DNA from: Krasilnikovozyma curviuscula
Taxonomy: Eukaryota > Basidiomycota > Tremellomycetes > Cystofilobasidiales > Mrakiaceae
Assembly (NCBI GenBank): GCA_014825775.1
Contig: MVAQ01000268.1
Coordinates: forward strand, 1 to 26,598
Reading direction: 5' to 3'
Length of the DNA stretch: 26,598 nt
Position numbers and translations under genes: made by a program. The notes under the pieces were generated by a model. That model was given only the letters and a program-made list of their open reading frames with translations. It made no database searches and was not told the origin of the DNA. Shown one piece after another: positions 8,805-19,451 of the stretch (position 1 is the stretch's first letter; every line of letters starts with the position of its first letter).

Positions 8805-11800
8805 ATGCCTTCAGCACTCACTATCCCGCTTCTCCTCTCCTCTCTCGTACGAGTCTGCCTTCTGTCCTCTTCATTTTCTATCTCTTACCTTTCTCTCTGC
8901 TTGAAACAAACAAAGGGGGTCGAACCAAGACCCATACCTCTCGCTTCTCCAATCGTCTCACCCGTCTCATCACCACCACAAACCCCCTCCTCTTCAAGAT
9001 TATTTGGCAAGAAAGGAGGATCCTCGACCTCCATCACCACCGCCGCGTCGCCTAAAGAAAAACGACAACCCGGCGCCGTCCCTCGTCCAACGTCCCACCG
9101 CCAGTCCTCCTACTCCGCTTCCACCTCAGCTGGAAGTATTAACAAGTCCCCCAGCTCAACTTTCGTTATAGGCGTGAACGACAATTACTTCCTAACCCCC
9201 GATGAAGTGACACAGCTCACGGCGAGAAAACCAGCGGGGGAGCTGGGGGAGGTGGAGGCGACGCTAGTGTTGAAGGAGTTTGTGGAGAGTTTGGTGCTTG
9301 AAGGTGAAGGGATGAGTCGATATGATATTGGAAAGGTTCTAGAGGGGGTGGTCGTTGAGGTATGTTTACGTTTTCTTACGAGATGATGGGGGTTGGACCT
9401 TGTAGCTGAAGTTACAAATGACGAAAACTTTTGCGGTCTCTAATATCTCCTCACTCGTTTCTTTCGTTGTTCTCTTCCTGATTGCCCACCGTCTGTTCAT
9501 TGGGTCTCTTCGACCGTTCTTCTCCCTATTTCACAAACACCTTACCTTGCTCTCCTATCAATGTCAATTCACATCCACAGCTCCCACCACAATATTTACC
9601 CGCCCTTACCCTAGCGAAGGAGCAGACTTACCTCCTTCCCTCCCAGCCCTCCCCCCTAGCCTACGCCGCATCCGCAACGCGCCAGACCACTCTCGATTTC
9701 CTGCGTAAAGAAGCCTCAGGCGCAAGAAGGATGAGTGTGGTCAGGGAGGTGTTGATGGAGCATGTCACACGTAAAAAGAGGATGGTATTTGGATGGCCGG
9801 GTGTCAGGGCTGGGCTGGAGGTTGTGCAGGGCGCGGTGAGAGAACTTGGATGCGAGGTGCGCTTTCCTCTTATTCTAGCGTTCTCGTGAGCGCGCTGTGG
9901 CTAATTAGATCATACGTCCTCATTCCTTCACTTTTTTTTCATGGAACCCCTTTGGCGTCTACGAATGACGATAGCTTGGTACCTCGCCTCTCACGTCGAC
10001 AATTGAAAACTTCCAAAAAGAAACCGGCCTCTTCTCCGCATCACAATTGTCAGGGTACCTCCGTCGTGAAGCCTCCTCACCATCGCCAAATATTGAAGAA
10101 GTTGAGAGAGTGCTGGAAAAGTGGATTGGCGCAGCGTTGGAGTTTGGTATGAGTCGGTACTTAGTGGGTAGGGAGGTGGAGATGATTCTTGGCTCGGTGA
10201 ATATCTTTTTTCTAATCCTTCACCTCCTTTCAGTTTGAATCGCCTCGAGAGCTGACACATCTCTTCTCATAATTGTTTTGTTAATAGGTCCCTCAACTTG
10301 AATCCCAGGTCCTCTCCGTCGTACTCAAAGCTCACCACCTCCCACCGAAACCCATCCACCCTTCAGCATTCGGCATTGCTTCTTCTGGAGCAGCTTTTAT
10401 CAACGACTATTTTCCCTCAATTCGCGCTGCTGGAAAAGATGACGCAATGGGTGGTGAGCTGCTGCTGTTTGAGGTGCTGTTAGAGTTTGTTGGCGTAAAA
10501 AGGAGAAGCTTTAGGGTTTGGAAGGGAAGCCATCGGTTAGAGATGGGAAGGGTGCTGGTTGAGATGGAGAAAAATGTGAGTTTCGAAACTGCCCCGCGTT
10601 TTTGCTGCGGCTTCTTGAAATGAACCTGACCCGCTTGCCGCCCCTTCATGTGCAGTTCATTGAGAACTTGAACCTACTTGTGCTCTCACCAGTCTTTACG
10701 GAAGTCCGTATTCTTACTAATTGCCCACCTTATACGTCATACCTCCCACATACGATCATACCTGTCGTTCCTAGAGGCTCGCCTGACAAACCATCGAAAC
10801 CTGTCGATTTGCCTACTCCTGAGCCGACAGCCAAGACCTCAATGGATACCACCACACAAATGGTCCCTATACATCAAAAGGAAGATAGAAACAGAATTAT
10901 TTACAACCCTTACTCGATTGTCACTATCCTCTCGGGCGGTGCGGACAGCGAAAAGGTGTCTGCGGACGACGCCAGGGCGATGTTGAGAGAGTTTATCGAG
11001 GGCGAAAAGAATAAAGCTTTAGTTAGCTCTATCGAAAAAGAAAAACTAGAGAAAGTAAGTACAAGGCTAGTAAACACGTTGAGAACAATGGATGAGAAGG
11101 TAAGCATTCTTGTATTTCTTTGAAGACCCCGTTACTCTGTGCTGACCATTTCCTCCTTCAATCCTCTCAGGTCAACGATAAGCTTTATAAGTCAGCATTT
11201 GAAGATGCTATCAAATCCACTGCATTTACTCCGTCTGTACTTAATTCACCAGCATCAGCATCATTGACAGTTCCGCTCTCACCAGCAAATGCGACTCGTC
11301 CCCTCGCCGCCGTCCCAGCCTCTTCGACCGCTGGTCCCAACTTCTTCATCGCACCCTCACCATCATCCACTAGCTTGCAACCGTCAGTCGAATCCTCTGT
11401 CGAATCTACTTCAGTTTCTGGAGCGACTCCAACTTCAACTGCCGACGTCGTCGACGACCAGGGTAAACAAATTAAAAAGATGCCTTCTCTACATTCAATC
11501 ACCAGCATGAAAGAGAAAAACTTTTGGACGAATAGTGATTCAGCTGTTATCAACACCGACGAAGGACATCACAACGAGTTCCTCACACTCCGCTCGTTTC
11601 TCTCATCCTCCGACTTGCACGCCTTACCCAACCAACAGCAATATTCCTCTCTTACTGGAAAAGTATCCGAGCCTCATTTTTCTCTCAAGGAAAACCCTCA
11701 TGAATACTCTAGTCCTAATGTTGTGGGAAGCAACTTGAATTCGGCACCCATCTCACAAAAAGCATCAGTTAACGATTTGCACCAATTCTCGACCTCGCCC

Positions 11801-14742
11801 ATCTCGTTGAACGACTCCACAACCACCGATTTTGACATCCCTACCCGTCACTTGGGTCATGGAAAATACTCCACCACGTCCAACTCCACTAACGTAGAGC
11901 AAAAGAACTCGAAGGTTTTGGTCAAGGGCACTCGGCCGTTCACCACCCTCAAAGGCAGCGGAGCCAGTCAGGCTGGTCACTCTTCAAGAACAAGCCTGGA
12001 TTTTGGTCAATCTACACTAAGACCCGAGTTTCCGAAGAAGTCTTTGTCTTTTTCCAGCGTCGTTGGTGGTGACATTGCTGATGTTTCGGGTGAAGATGCG
12101 GTCTCTACTCCTCGCGCTTCATCTGCTCCTGGAGGACCCAAGCCGCGTCCTGCCACCAGTTACATCTCCTCCGAAGTCGCAAGTTCAAAAAAAAAGACGA
12201 GTGGATTCTTATTCTGGGGTAAGAAGGAGAAGTTGCCCCAGGAGGCTGCGGGGGAAAAGAAGGCGAGGGAGAAGGCGAAGAAGCTCGAGAAGAAGAAGAG
12301 CAAAGAAGATCTCAAGAAATCTCCTGTGCAACAAAAGGTTGCTCTTCCAACGTCGGTGCAAGTCCCTGCCGACAATCCTTCATCCGCCGTCGATAAGCTT
12401 TCTCATCGCATCGAGTTTCCGTCCAATCGCTCAGAATCGATGCCTGATCTACACAGCTCACTTTCTAACTTCCGTCGTCCAGCCAAAACGTCCTTAGGCT
12501 CTATTAATGGTTCCATTCTTGATGTTAGAAGTCGAAGGTCATCGCTCGTCAATCCGGACATCTCGACTTGGATGAACTCGGAGGAGGGTATTCCTAGTCC
12601 TCATCAATTGAGGACCCCTCCAAAGAACACAGTTCCTTTGGATACTGCGACTATGAATCGAACCAGGTATGGGCTTTTTCAATCTCTTTTTCTATTTCTT
12701 AGAGGCCCAACCACTAACCACAGATTTTCGACTCGCACTATCAGCATTTACGACTCCTTCAACAACACTGCCGTCTGGGGCGACAACCAATCGTACGCTG
12801 AATCTGGAAGCAACTATGACAGTAGTAACGGTGTATCTTCTCGTCCCATGAGCAAATCTTACTCTTCAGGAGGAGGCAGCGGGTACGACAAACGAACCTC
12901 TATTACTGGCTCCTTCGTTGGTCCAGGAGGTGGTCCTTCCCGTGCTTCATGGACTCCAGACATGGTTTCTTTAGCCAATTTCTCCAACCAGCCCCTTTAC
13001 ATGCAGAACCAAGCAACGTCACCGGTACTTAACAACTCACCTTATAGCAGCATCAGCCCACGATCCTCTGTCTACTCAGTCAATCAGCCTCTCATTGCCC
13101 ATCAACAGCAAAATATGTTCAGTCCTGTTCAAGAACTCAGCCATAGCACCAACGCAGCACTTTCCTCTTCATCTTTTCTGGCTGGCATGAACGGTCGCTT
13201 GTCGCCTATCGAATCTGAGGCTGTTCCAGCTTCACCAACAGCTTCTTCTAGCGATCAAACAGAAGAAGGTGGAAGTGTTGAGAGGTATGGCTACCTGACT
13301 GCACCTGGTTCACCGGAGGACATGAAAGGAAAACGAAAATCGATTTCAAGCGACGACCACGCCCCTGCACTTGATTTTGACATGTCAGGCCCAACACCAA
13401 CTAATTCCAGCGGAGGTCTAATTTCAAATACTGTTAATTCTCTAGAGGGACCTTCTTCTTTAATATTGTCTTTACCAACTCCTGCTTCCATCCTCACCGT
13501 CAACACCACTCGACAAACTTCCTCTTCGTTAACTGCCGATACCCAAGACAGTTCTACGTTGAGCCCTTCACCTCTGTCATCTCCAGCTCCTATGGCCCTC
13601 AGAAGTGTCTTCGAAGCTCTTCCAGCCGACAAAGCCCACTCTGCTGGTACTGTTTTGGATGTTGTTCTGTAAGTTCCTCGGCTTTTTTTCTCGCATCTCT
13701 TGCAATCCATGTTCAAAATATTAAAACTTTATCTTAGTGCTTATGTCGAGGGGGAACGTGCGAAGGCAACCAAAGCTGACAAGAGGAAGGGCTGGTCTGA
13801 TAAGGACAGGACTAAGGTTGGATTCTTCCTCAGTGAGCTCGAGGACAGCGTGAGTTCTTTTTTACCCCCCTTTTTTGGCATGATTCGCTGATAGAGTTAA
13901 TTCTTCTCTGATTGTTGCTAGTTACTTGTTGAAAGCGCCCACCTCAAATCCACTTTCCAACGAATTCGGGTTGTCACTGACTGTCCCCCTCAATCCAAAC
14001 CAAGGGTCCATCGGTAAGCGTATTCCATTCTTGTAGTGCTTCACAATATGTCAAGCTAAAGAGATTCTTGTGAGTCCTCAGTCGTTCTCAATCTCACCGT
14101 GATGCCCCTAGATCTCCTCAAAAGGATCCCGCCGTCAGTAATCTGTCCAGAAGGTCCAGTCTCACGGAAAGCCTCACCAGCCAGCTCACCGATTTTTCGA
14201 CGTCAACTGGAGCTTCTTGTGATAGTGATATGTCTGTTGGTACCGTCATGGAGCTTAGTCCACCTTTGACAAGAGCTAGCAGTCAGCGGTCCACAACTTA
14301 CGCTCCCAACTCGACGCCCGTCGAGCAGTCAGTGATCTCATTTACTTCTGGAGGTCTATCTACTACATCCTCAACCACTACCACTACACCCACCTCGGCT
14401 CGAACTGCTACTACTCTCTCCGCCCCTTCCGTTCTTCCGGACACTCCAGCCCACCGAACTTTTTCAACTCCAGCTCGAGGAACCGCTCCTATCGAGGAGG
14501 AGCAGCCACCCACGTCTTCTGAGGACTACGGTGAGATCCCTGATGGACCTCCATCTCCAACTGGAACAATCACTGGGTCAAGACCATCTTCAGTCGCAGA
14601 TCACATCTTCCCAACGCTGCACCCTTCTGAGATTGGCATTGAGAACGCTGCAGCTGTTACACGTTCTCCTCATGTCAGTATCATCTCGTTGACCGGAACG
14701 GATGCTCCACCACCACCATACGAGCAGCAGCAACTCAGATGA
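8805..14742 (+). CDS. Large modular protein of unknown function (about 1,700 aa) with degenerate helical repeats
   Basis: Exons: 8805-9359 (start uncertain), 9581-9856 (5' edge uncertain), 9975-10196, 10288-10575, 10656-11099, 11171-12666, 12724-13668, 13738-13849, 13922-14013 and 14082-14742. They join in phase to 5091 nt. The first 100 residues and most of exons 6, 7 and 10 are Ser/Thr/Pro/Asn-rich and probably disordered; a lysine-rich segment (KKAREKAKKLEKKKSKED) lies in exon 6. Exons 1-5 and 8-9 encode related modules: a helix with a V-L-x-x-F/V-V-E pattern, a basic loop, a second helix ending in E/D/N/S, then a short segment, twice closing with a VR/RV-x-x-T-N/D-CPP box (RILTNCPPYT, RVVTDCPPQS). 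I recognise no known family. The C-terminus has a proline-rich PPPPYEQQQ. An ATG further upstream (8274) may be the true start. Confidence 0.7.
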
Positions 14743-15201
14743 AGGTTTAGCGCTTCACTCGTTGCTCAGGGTCAATCGTGTGTCTACTGTTTTCTGCTTT
14801 GTTTTCTTACTTCCTGACATCACATTTTTAATGTATATATATATATTCAACTGATGCCCACCGAACTGATTCTAGCACTTTCAACTTTGTACCGAGGGTT
14901 AACGAACAGGCGGTTCGTAGACTGGCCCTATAGATGAAAAGCGTAGCAGTTACATGTTTTATGATCGTTTCTTTCAATTGATCCTTTTTGATACTAGTTA
15001 TGAAGTTACATTGTATCTCTCTTCTGGTCTAGAAGAAATAGCGAGTGGTTGTTGCCTCTCGGACCGCGTATTACGCGGATCTCTTCCTGGGCGGAACCAG
15101 CAAGTCCGAAAATAATCTTACGAAAAGCTAGACTTTCTCTTATCAGTTTCCAGGTTGCTGACGCTCTGCCAACTAGTCCTACAAATTATTTTGGCACCCC
15201 T
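14743..15201. other. Intergenic: 3' end of large gene and esterase upstream region
   Basis: No gene seen. It holds a TA dinucleotide run near 14833-14847, likely in the 3' untranslated region of the large gene, and a 6-bp inverted repeat ACGAAC/GTTCGT near 14899-14915. The esterase frame stays open upstream of its ATG to about 15049, without another ATG. Confidence 0.5.
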
Positions 15202-16552
15202 ATGTCAACCACCCTGCCTTATGTCCACCCTGCCCCTTTTAGCGACCACACGTATAAAACTGTGGGAAACCTCAACCTGAAGCTTCGTATTTGGCCCAGC
15301 TTGACAGCTAATGCAGAAGATCCGAAACCTTGGTTCTTGTGGTGGTATGTAACAGCACAAATATACTCATTGCTATGATTTAGTCACTGAAGTCCTGCCC
15401 TGTATCAGTCACGGAGGCGTAAGTCCGGCATGAGGACAAGATATTACGTTCTTTCTAATTCGCGGCTCTTCATTTCTCTCGCAGGCTTGGGTTTCAGGCG
15501 ATTATTGCAATCCTGGTGGCTGGAAGATGAAAGCCATACACCAACAAGAGGGCTATCATATCGTCTCACTCTCTCACCGCTTTGCACCTCAGGTCGGGAT
15601 GGAAGATATCGCCTCGGATCTGGTTGACGCTTACGAGTGGTGCAAGGCTAACCTGGAGCTAGTTGTTGGAAAAGGAACAATCGTAATGGAACGCTACGCT
15701 GTTGGTGGTGAATCTGCAGGTAGAATATTCCTTGCGACCACTTGTCTCGATATGTTTGCAATGCTGAAATCGCTCCTTTCTCAAGGTGCAGCCAACTCCT
15801 TAATCTCAGGCTTCCTATATGATCCACCTCCGAAGGCTATCCACAGTTCCTATGGACCCACTGATTTCACTCGCCCTTCCCCGCCTCTGCCCTCCAGCCC
15901 AGCACCAATATCCGGCCGATTTCCAGTATCCCAGTTGATTGCTCTTATGCGGTCTAGAGAGGAAAAGGACGTGATTTCATTCTGCCCCTGGTGGATATCC
16001 TCTACAACTTCAAAGGAAACCATCGAAAGAGTGACTGGGCTTTCAGGCTTTGTCTGGGGAGATAGAGAAGCCATGCAAATAGATGCGAAGATCATCCTGA
16101 AGAATCTTCGGTCAATGACTTCCACACTATTTCAGGAACCTATAGAAGATGACGGCACTCCATTGGCAGCCAACTTGGAGATGATTGAGAAGAGAAAGAA
16201 GTTCTCGCCATGTTGGATGTTGGAAGGCAGGACAAGCTATCCACCGACTTACTTTCTGCACGGCGACCAAGACGCGGATGTGGATGTTAGAGAATCTATT
16301 GACTTCAAGGAAAAATTGGACCAAATGGGGGTGCAATGTGAGATGAATTTGGTCGAGGGGGGATGGCATGGGGTGGATTACCTATGGCATGTGAGTTGCT
16401 CTATTTACATATTCGGATTTCATTTGTCTTTGAAACCACTGTTTGCTCGAATCTCACATATTCTTTTTGGCTATGTGCAGGAGGATTCTCAGAGGATGCA
16501 AAACGATGTCCCGAAGATTATCGCATTCATTAAGAAACATGTCGAAGCTTAA
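15202..16552 (+). CDS. Alpha/beta hydrolase, HSL-type esterase/lipase family
   Basis: Hydrolyses a carboxylic ester; the substrate is unknown. Five exons, 15202-15344, 15409-15418, 15485-15719, 15786-16390 and 16481-16552, join in phase to 354 aa. The oxyanion-hole motif HGGAW is at about residues 49-53, the nucleophile elbow GESAG at 126-130 (Ser128), the acid within HGDQDADVD (Asp at about 289-293) and the catalytic His in GGWHG at about 324. These are the landmarks of the hormone-sensitive-lipase-like fold. There is no signal peptide, so the protein is probably cytosolic. The intron 15720-15785 is 66 nt and stop-free in frame, so it could be retained; but its removal puts AANSLISGF directly after GESAG, as the family requires. 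The HGG lies on a 10-nt exon. The next gene converges from the right. Confidence 0.88.
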
Positions 16553-16979
16553 GCTAGGGTCTGATAAGTAGGTTAGAAATACTGCGTCTAGAGACAAAGT
16601 ATACTTTCAAGGGAGAGTAGGCAGTTCAAGATCTAAGAGAAGAAGTATTGGTGATTGGGGAGGAGAAGAAGCAGCTGTTATTGCTATTTTGATGGAGGCG
16701 TGAGTGTGGCTTCAGAATCGCGTTGGGTTTTGAATGATTTGCTGTACAATGAATATCGCTTGCACTGGTCAGATGGATGTTGAAAGATAATATCTCTAAA
16801 AGGGTATCATGAATCGAAGAACGAAAACCAAAGAAACTAAGCGCATCTACGCTACAAGAAAAAACCATAAAATATTGAGCAAGTCATGACTAGAGTGTGC
16901 AAGTAAGAAGTATATTAGAACTTCATCTATAAGTGAAGACTCTGTTCATAACACACCTCTAGAAAACCCATCTAGGACC
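16553..16979. other. Short convergent intergenic region
   Basis: The region lies between the 3' ends of the esterase (plus) and the zinc-binding protein gene (minus). It is AT-rich with poly(A)-signal-like stretches on both strands. I see no gene or repeat in it. Confidence 0.5.
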
Positions 16980-17557
16980 TTATGCCAAAACGACGTCTGG
17001 GAAACAATCAGCGAAAGTGTTCTTTGGATGTCTGTTTCCAGCGTGGTCTTTGAGCTGTGGTTGGAGGTGAGTTGGGAAAGTTCCTTTACAAACTTGGCAC
17101 TGTGTTGATGGGAAAACGAGGTGAGGCGTCAGTCGAGTTGAGGTAATGTGCGATTGCAATTCAGCAAGAGGAAACTTACCAAACTTGTTGGCTTAGCAGC
17201 TTTTACAGGAGTTCCATTAGGATGCAGAGCGATTCTGGTACCAGCAAGCTGTAGTATAATCAATATTGTTAGCGTCTCTTCAAACCTTCGGGTATTCATC
17301 AAGTCTATTGCTAACCTCTTGTTTCTTGTGTTCCTTCTTATTACGATCTTTCTTACTAATGATAGGTAATGATAGGGAAGCACAAAAGGAATCAGCTAAA
17401 CTTGGTTCAAGCGCATGGAGAGAGAGTCTCCAAATCCCAGAGTATTGAGAGAATTTTGAGCGTACGTGATAGGCTGAGAGCAGAAAATAACAGAGCAGAA
17501 GCCAGCGAGTGAGAAAGCAGCACATTAGATGAGGAATAGAACCAGATTTCTTACCAT
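16980..17557 (-). CDS. Small zinc-binding protein, At2g23090-like/DUF1909 (SERF-related) family
   Basis: Proposed exons (minus strand): 17555-17557 (the ATG alone), 17316-17351, 17180-17248 and 16980-17099, giving 75 aa. The N-terminal part is very basic (KDRNKKEHKKQE). The C-terminal half carries a Cys-x2-Cys...His-x4-His zinc site (CQVCKGTF...KDHAGNRHPK) and ends FADCFPDVVLA. The order basic N-terminus, CxxC, HAxxKHPK, CFP is the signature of the small eukaryotic At2g23090-like proteins, whose role is poorly defined. Splice sites after exons 2 and 3 are clear. The first junction is less sure: ATG is followed at once by GTAAGA, and the acceptor could be CTAG-like at 17355 or AG at 17352; only the latter avoids a stop. 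The first intron would be about 200 nt, long for this window. Confidence 0.68.
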
Positions 17558-17950
17558 GGTTGTTGAATGTGGGAGGCTAAGCTCTTTGAAGGACGGAGGA
17601 ATAGTGAAGCGGATATCGGCCTTTTGATAAAAATTCAAAATATTGTCTACTGGTTATCTTATCATAAATATATTTTTGTTCGCAAAAGACTTGTAGCAGA
17701 CACAACACGAATGGAACTAGAAAAACTGCATCTACACTCCCTAGATATTGCTTGACTCGAAAGAAATGCAAACTCAAGTTGATTCTCACCCCGCTCCGCT
17801 GCCGCCGCTGACACTTCACTGTTCTCCTCCTTACCCATGGCTATCTCTATATTCGTATACTTATTCTTGTCTTTATTTTTCCCTCTGATTTCTCTCAAGT
17901 ATCTCAGCAGCAGTCTTAAGGTAAAGTAAGGGGTTTGGTTTACGAGTGTT

Positions 17951-17983
17951 TGTAGAGGGCTCTACACCGACGTGGGCCGGCCC
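17951..17983. repeat. Two adjacent palindromes
   Basis: TGTAGAG-GG-CTCTACA (17951-17966) is a perfect 7-bp inverted repeat with a 2-nt centre. Seven bases later GGGCCGGCCC (17974-17983) is a perfect 10-bp palindrome. They could be binding sites for dimeric regulators or a cruciform-prone spot; the sequence alone does not decide. Confidence 0.5.
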
Positions 17984-18564
17984 GCCCAAGCTGTAATCAC
18001 ACTGCAGGTCTTTATATCCAAGTTCACAAGGAATTAAGATTCTAAATCAAGACAATATGTCTGCAAGACCAAACTCTTTGATCACCTTGATTTTCCTAGC
18101 CTATCCACCCGCACAATCATTCGTCTTGCTTTTATGGACATTTATTTGGACTCGTCTGACTGTTCCTCCATTTTCTCAAATGAACAGTGAACAGTGGCTA
18201 CTTACGAGCTTGTTTCATCTGTGATCCTGTCAAAATACTGGCATTTTCGCGATTAAGGCCAACCGGGATGACTCTAAGCTGGTTTTGTCCTGATTACCTA
18301 TTTTATAAGATCTACGCCGTTGTTGTATTCAATGGATTAGTTGAGATTCGATTCTTTCTTGCATGAACTAATGTAGTCTAAAATGACCTCACTTGAAGTT
18401 TTCGATGTTCCCATTAACCAATATAGATCCAAAATGGAGAATGACAACAGTCACATTATCAAAAGTAAGGTAATATAAGTTGCTAAAAGAACAGCTACGT
18501 TCTCAGTCTGCTCACGAATAGACACATTTGTTAGGTCGGTTTTAGTGAAAATAGAGAGCTCTAC

Positions 18565-18622
18565 GAAGACCGAAGTCGCCTTGTAAACAAAAGCCAAGTA
18601 TGGCTAAAAATCTAAGTTGGCG
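18565..18622 (+). repeat. Diverged copy of the right-end dispersed repeat
   Basis: The order GAAGACCGAAGTCGCC, then GTAAACAAAA, a small hairpin (AGCC-6 nt-GGCT at 18592-18605) and AAATCTAAGTTGGCG matches the copy at 25830-25899 in order and spacing, but the middle sequence differs. Confidence 0.55.
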
Positions 18623-18784
18623 TAACCTCAGAATGAACAAGAGGAAACCCAGAAACTATTCAAATTTATCCCTTCGTATCATGATTTCATCTTCCTCCGG
18701 GAACATAAAGCAAGCAACAAACCCTATCTTTTAGGTCGCATCACGCAACTTCGACACTTAAGTCGCTGCTGACATTCTCCTTAT

Positions 18785-19260
18785 TCAAGGATAGTAGTGA
18801 TTGAACAAACCATCTCCGCTCCATTTCCCACCCTCTTTCCCTGAGAATCTTCCGTTGGAAGAACCCTGAGACACTCCCAGTCTTCTAGCTTCCTCCTCGA
18901 TCAAGCACGGAGCCCCTTTCCTTACGTCGGCCCATTGCTCAGGTTTGTAAGACCACCTCGCCGGCTTCAAGGTCCCATAGCTGCATCAGAAGCACGTCGG
19001 GGCCGAGCTGAAGCCACAGGGAAACTCGCAAACGGATGGAAAAACCGTATCCTGATCAAGCCACGACGAAAACAAGATCATTTCACCCTAGCCTCTCCGC
19101 AGCTCCGCAGACCCTGCAATCTGCAATCACCGGAGGGAGGACGAAGGTCAACTCAATGCAGATCACTCACCTCCACCTACCCCGAATTGACGTATCGTCT
19201 GTGCTTGAAGCTAGTCCGGGAATTTAGCGACGTGCGGTTGTTCGGTATCTGAATGCACAT
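18785..19260 (-). CDS. Possible small gene, product unknown (divergent from the glycosyltransferase)
   Basis: The last exon (about 18785-18980, minus strand) encodes a protein-like stretch containing RWSYKPEQWADVRKGAPC, IEEEARRLGVSQ and GKWSGDGLFNHYYP before TGA. Just upstream the frame is closed by a TGA, so an intron is needed; acceptors at 18981 (GATGCAG) or after CTTGAAG are available. A further intron with donor GTAGGTGG or GTGAGTGAT and acceptor GATTGCAG fits at about 19130-19180. An ATG at 19258-19260 starts MCIQIPNNRTSLNSRTSFKHRRY, which is basic and Ser-rich like a mitochondrial presequence. The exact junctions are not settled, and this may be a decayed gene. The start codons of this gene and the glycosyltransferase would be 191 bp apart. 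Confidence 0.3.
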
Positions 19261-19291
19261 GGCTTTTTGACACTGAAAAATCACTCCTAGC

Positions 19292-19300
19292 TATATAAAA
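19292..19300 (+). promoter_or_regulatory. TATA box of the glycosyltransferase gene
   Basis: TATATAAAA lies about 150 bp upstream of the ATG at 19452. The sequence after it is pyrimidine- and CA-rich, like a fungal leader. Confidence 0.6.
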
Positions 19301-19451
19301 GTAGCGTTACATTCCTCTAGCAAACTCTACCGTCACATTAGTCCCCATCATCTCAAATACCAGAGCGTGTCCGTGCAAATTCGATTTTCTCAAGTCTCTA
19401 CGTATCACCACCATCGACACAAACCCAACCCCACATCCTCACACCACTACC

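Larger units (their letters stand above)
17558..18784. other. Intergenic region with palindromes and one dispersed repeat copy
   Basis: About 1.2 kb with no convincing gene. Notable items are two strong inverted repeats at 17951-17966 and 17974-17983, and a diverged copy of the right-end repeat at 18565-18622. Short open frames near 17567-17898 are low-complexity and unsupported. Confidence 0.5.

Noticed and set aside
18981..19070. In-frame TGA before the SYGTLKPARW segment as a selenocysteine codon
   Set aside because: Most fungi lack the selenocysteine system, and an intron acceptor next to it explains the stop more simply.
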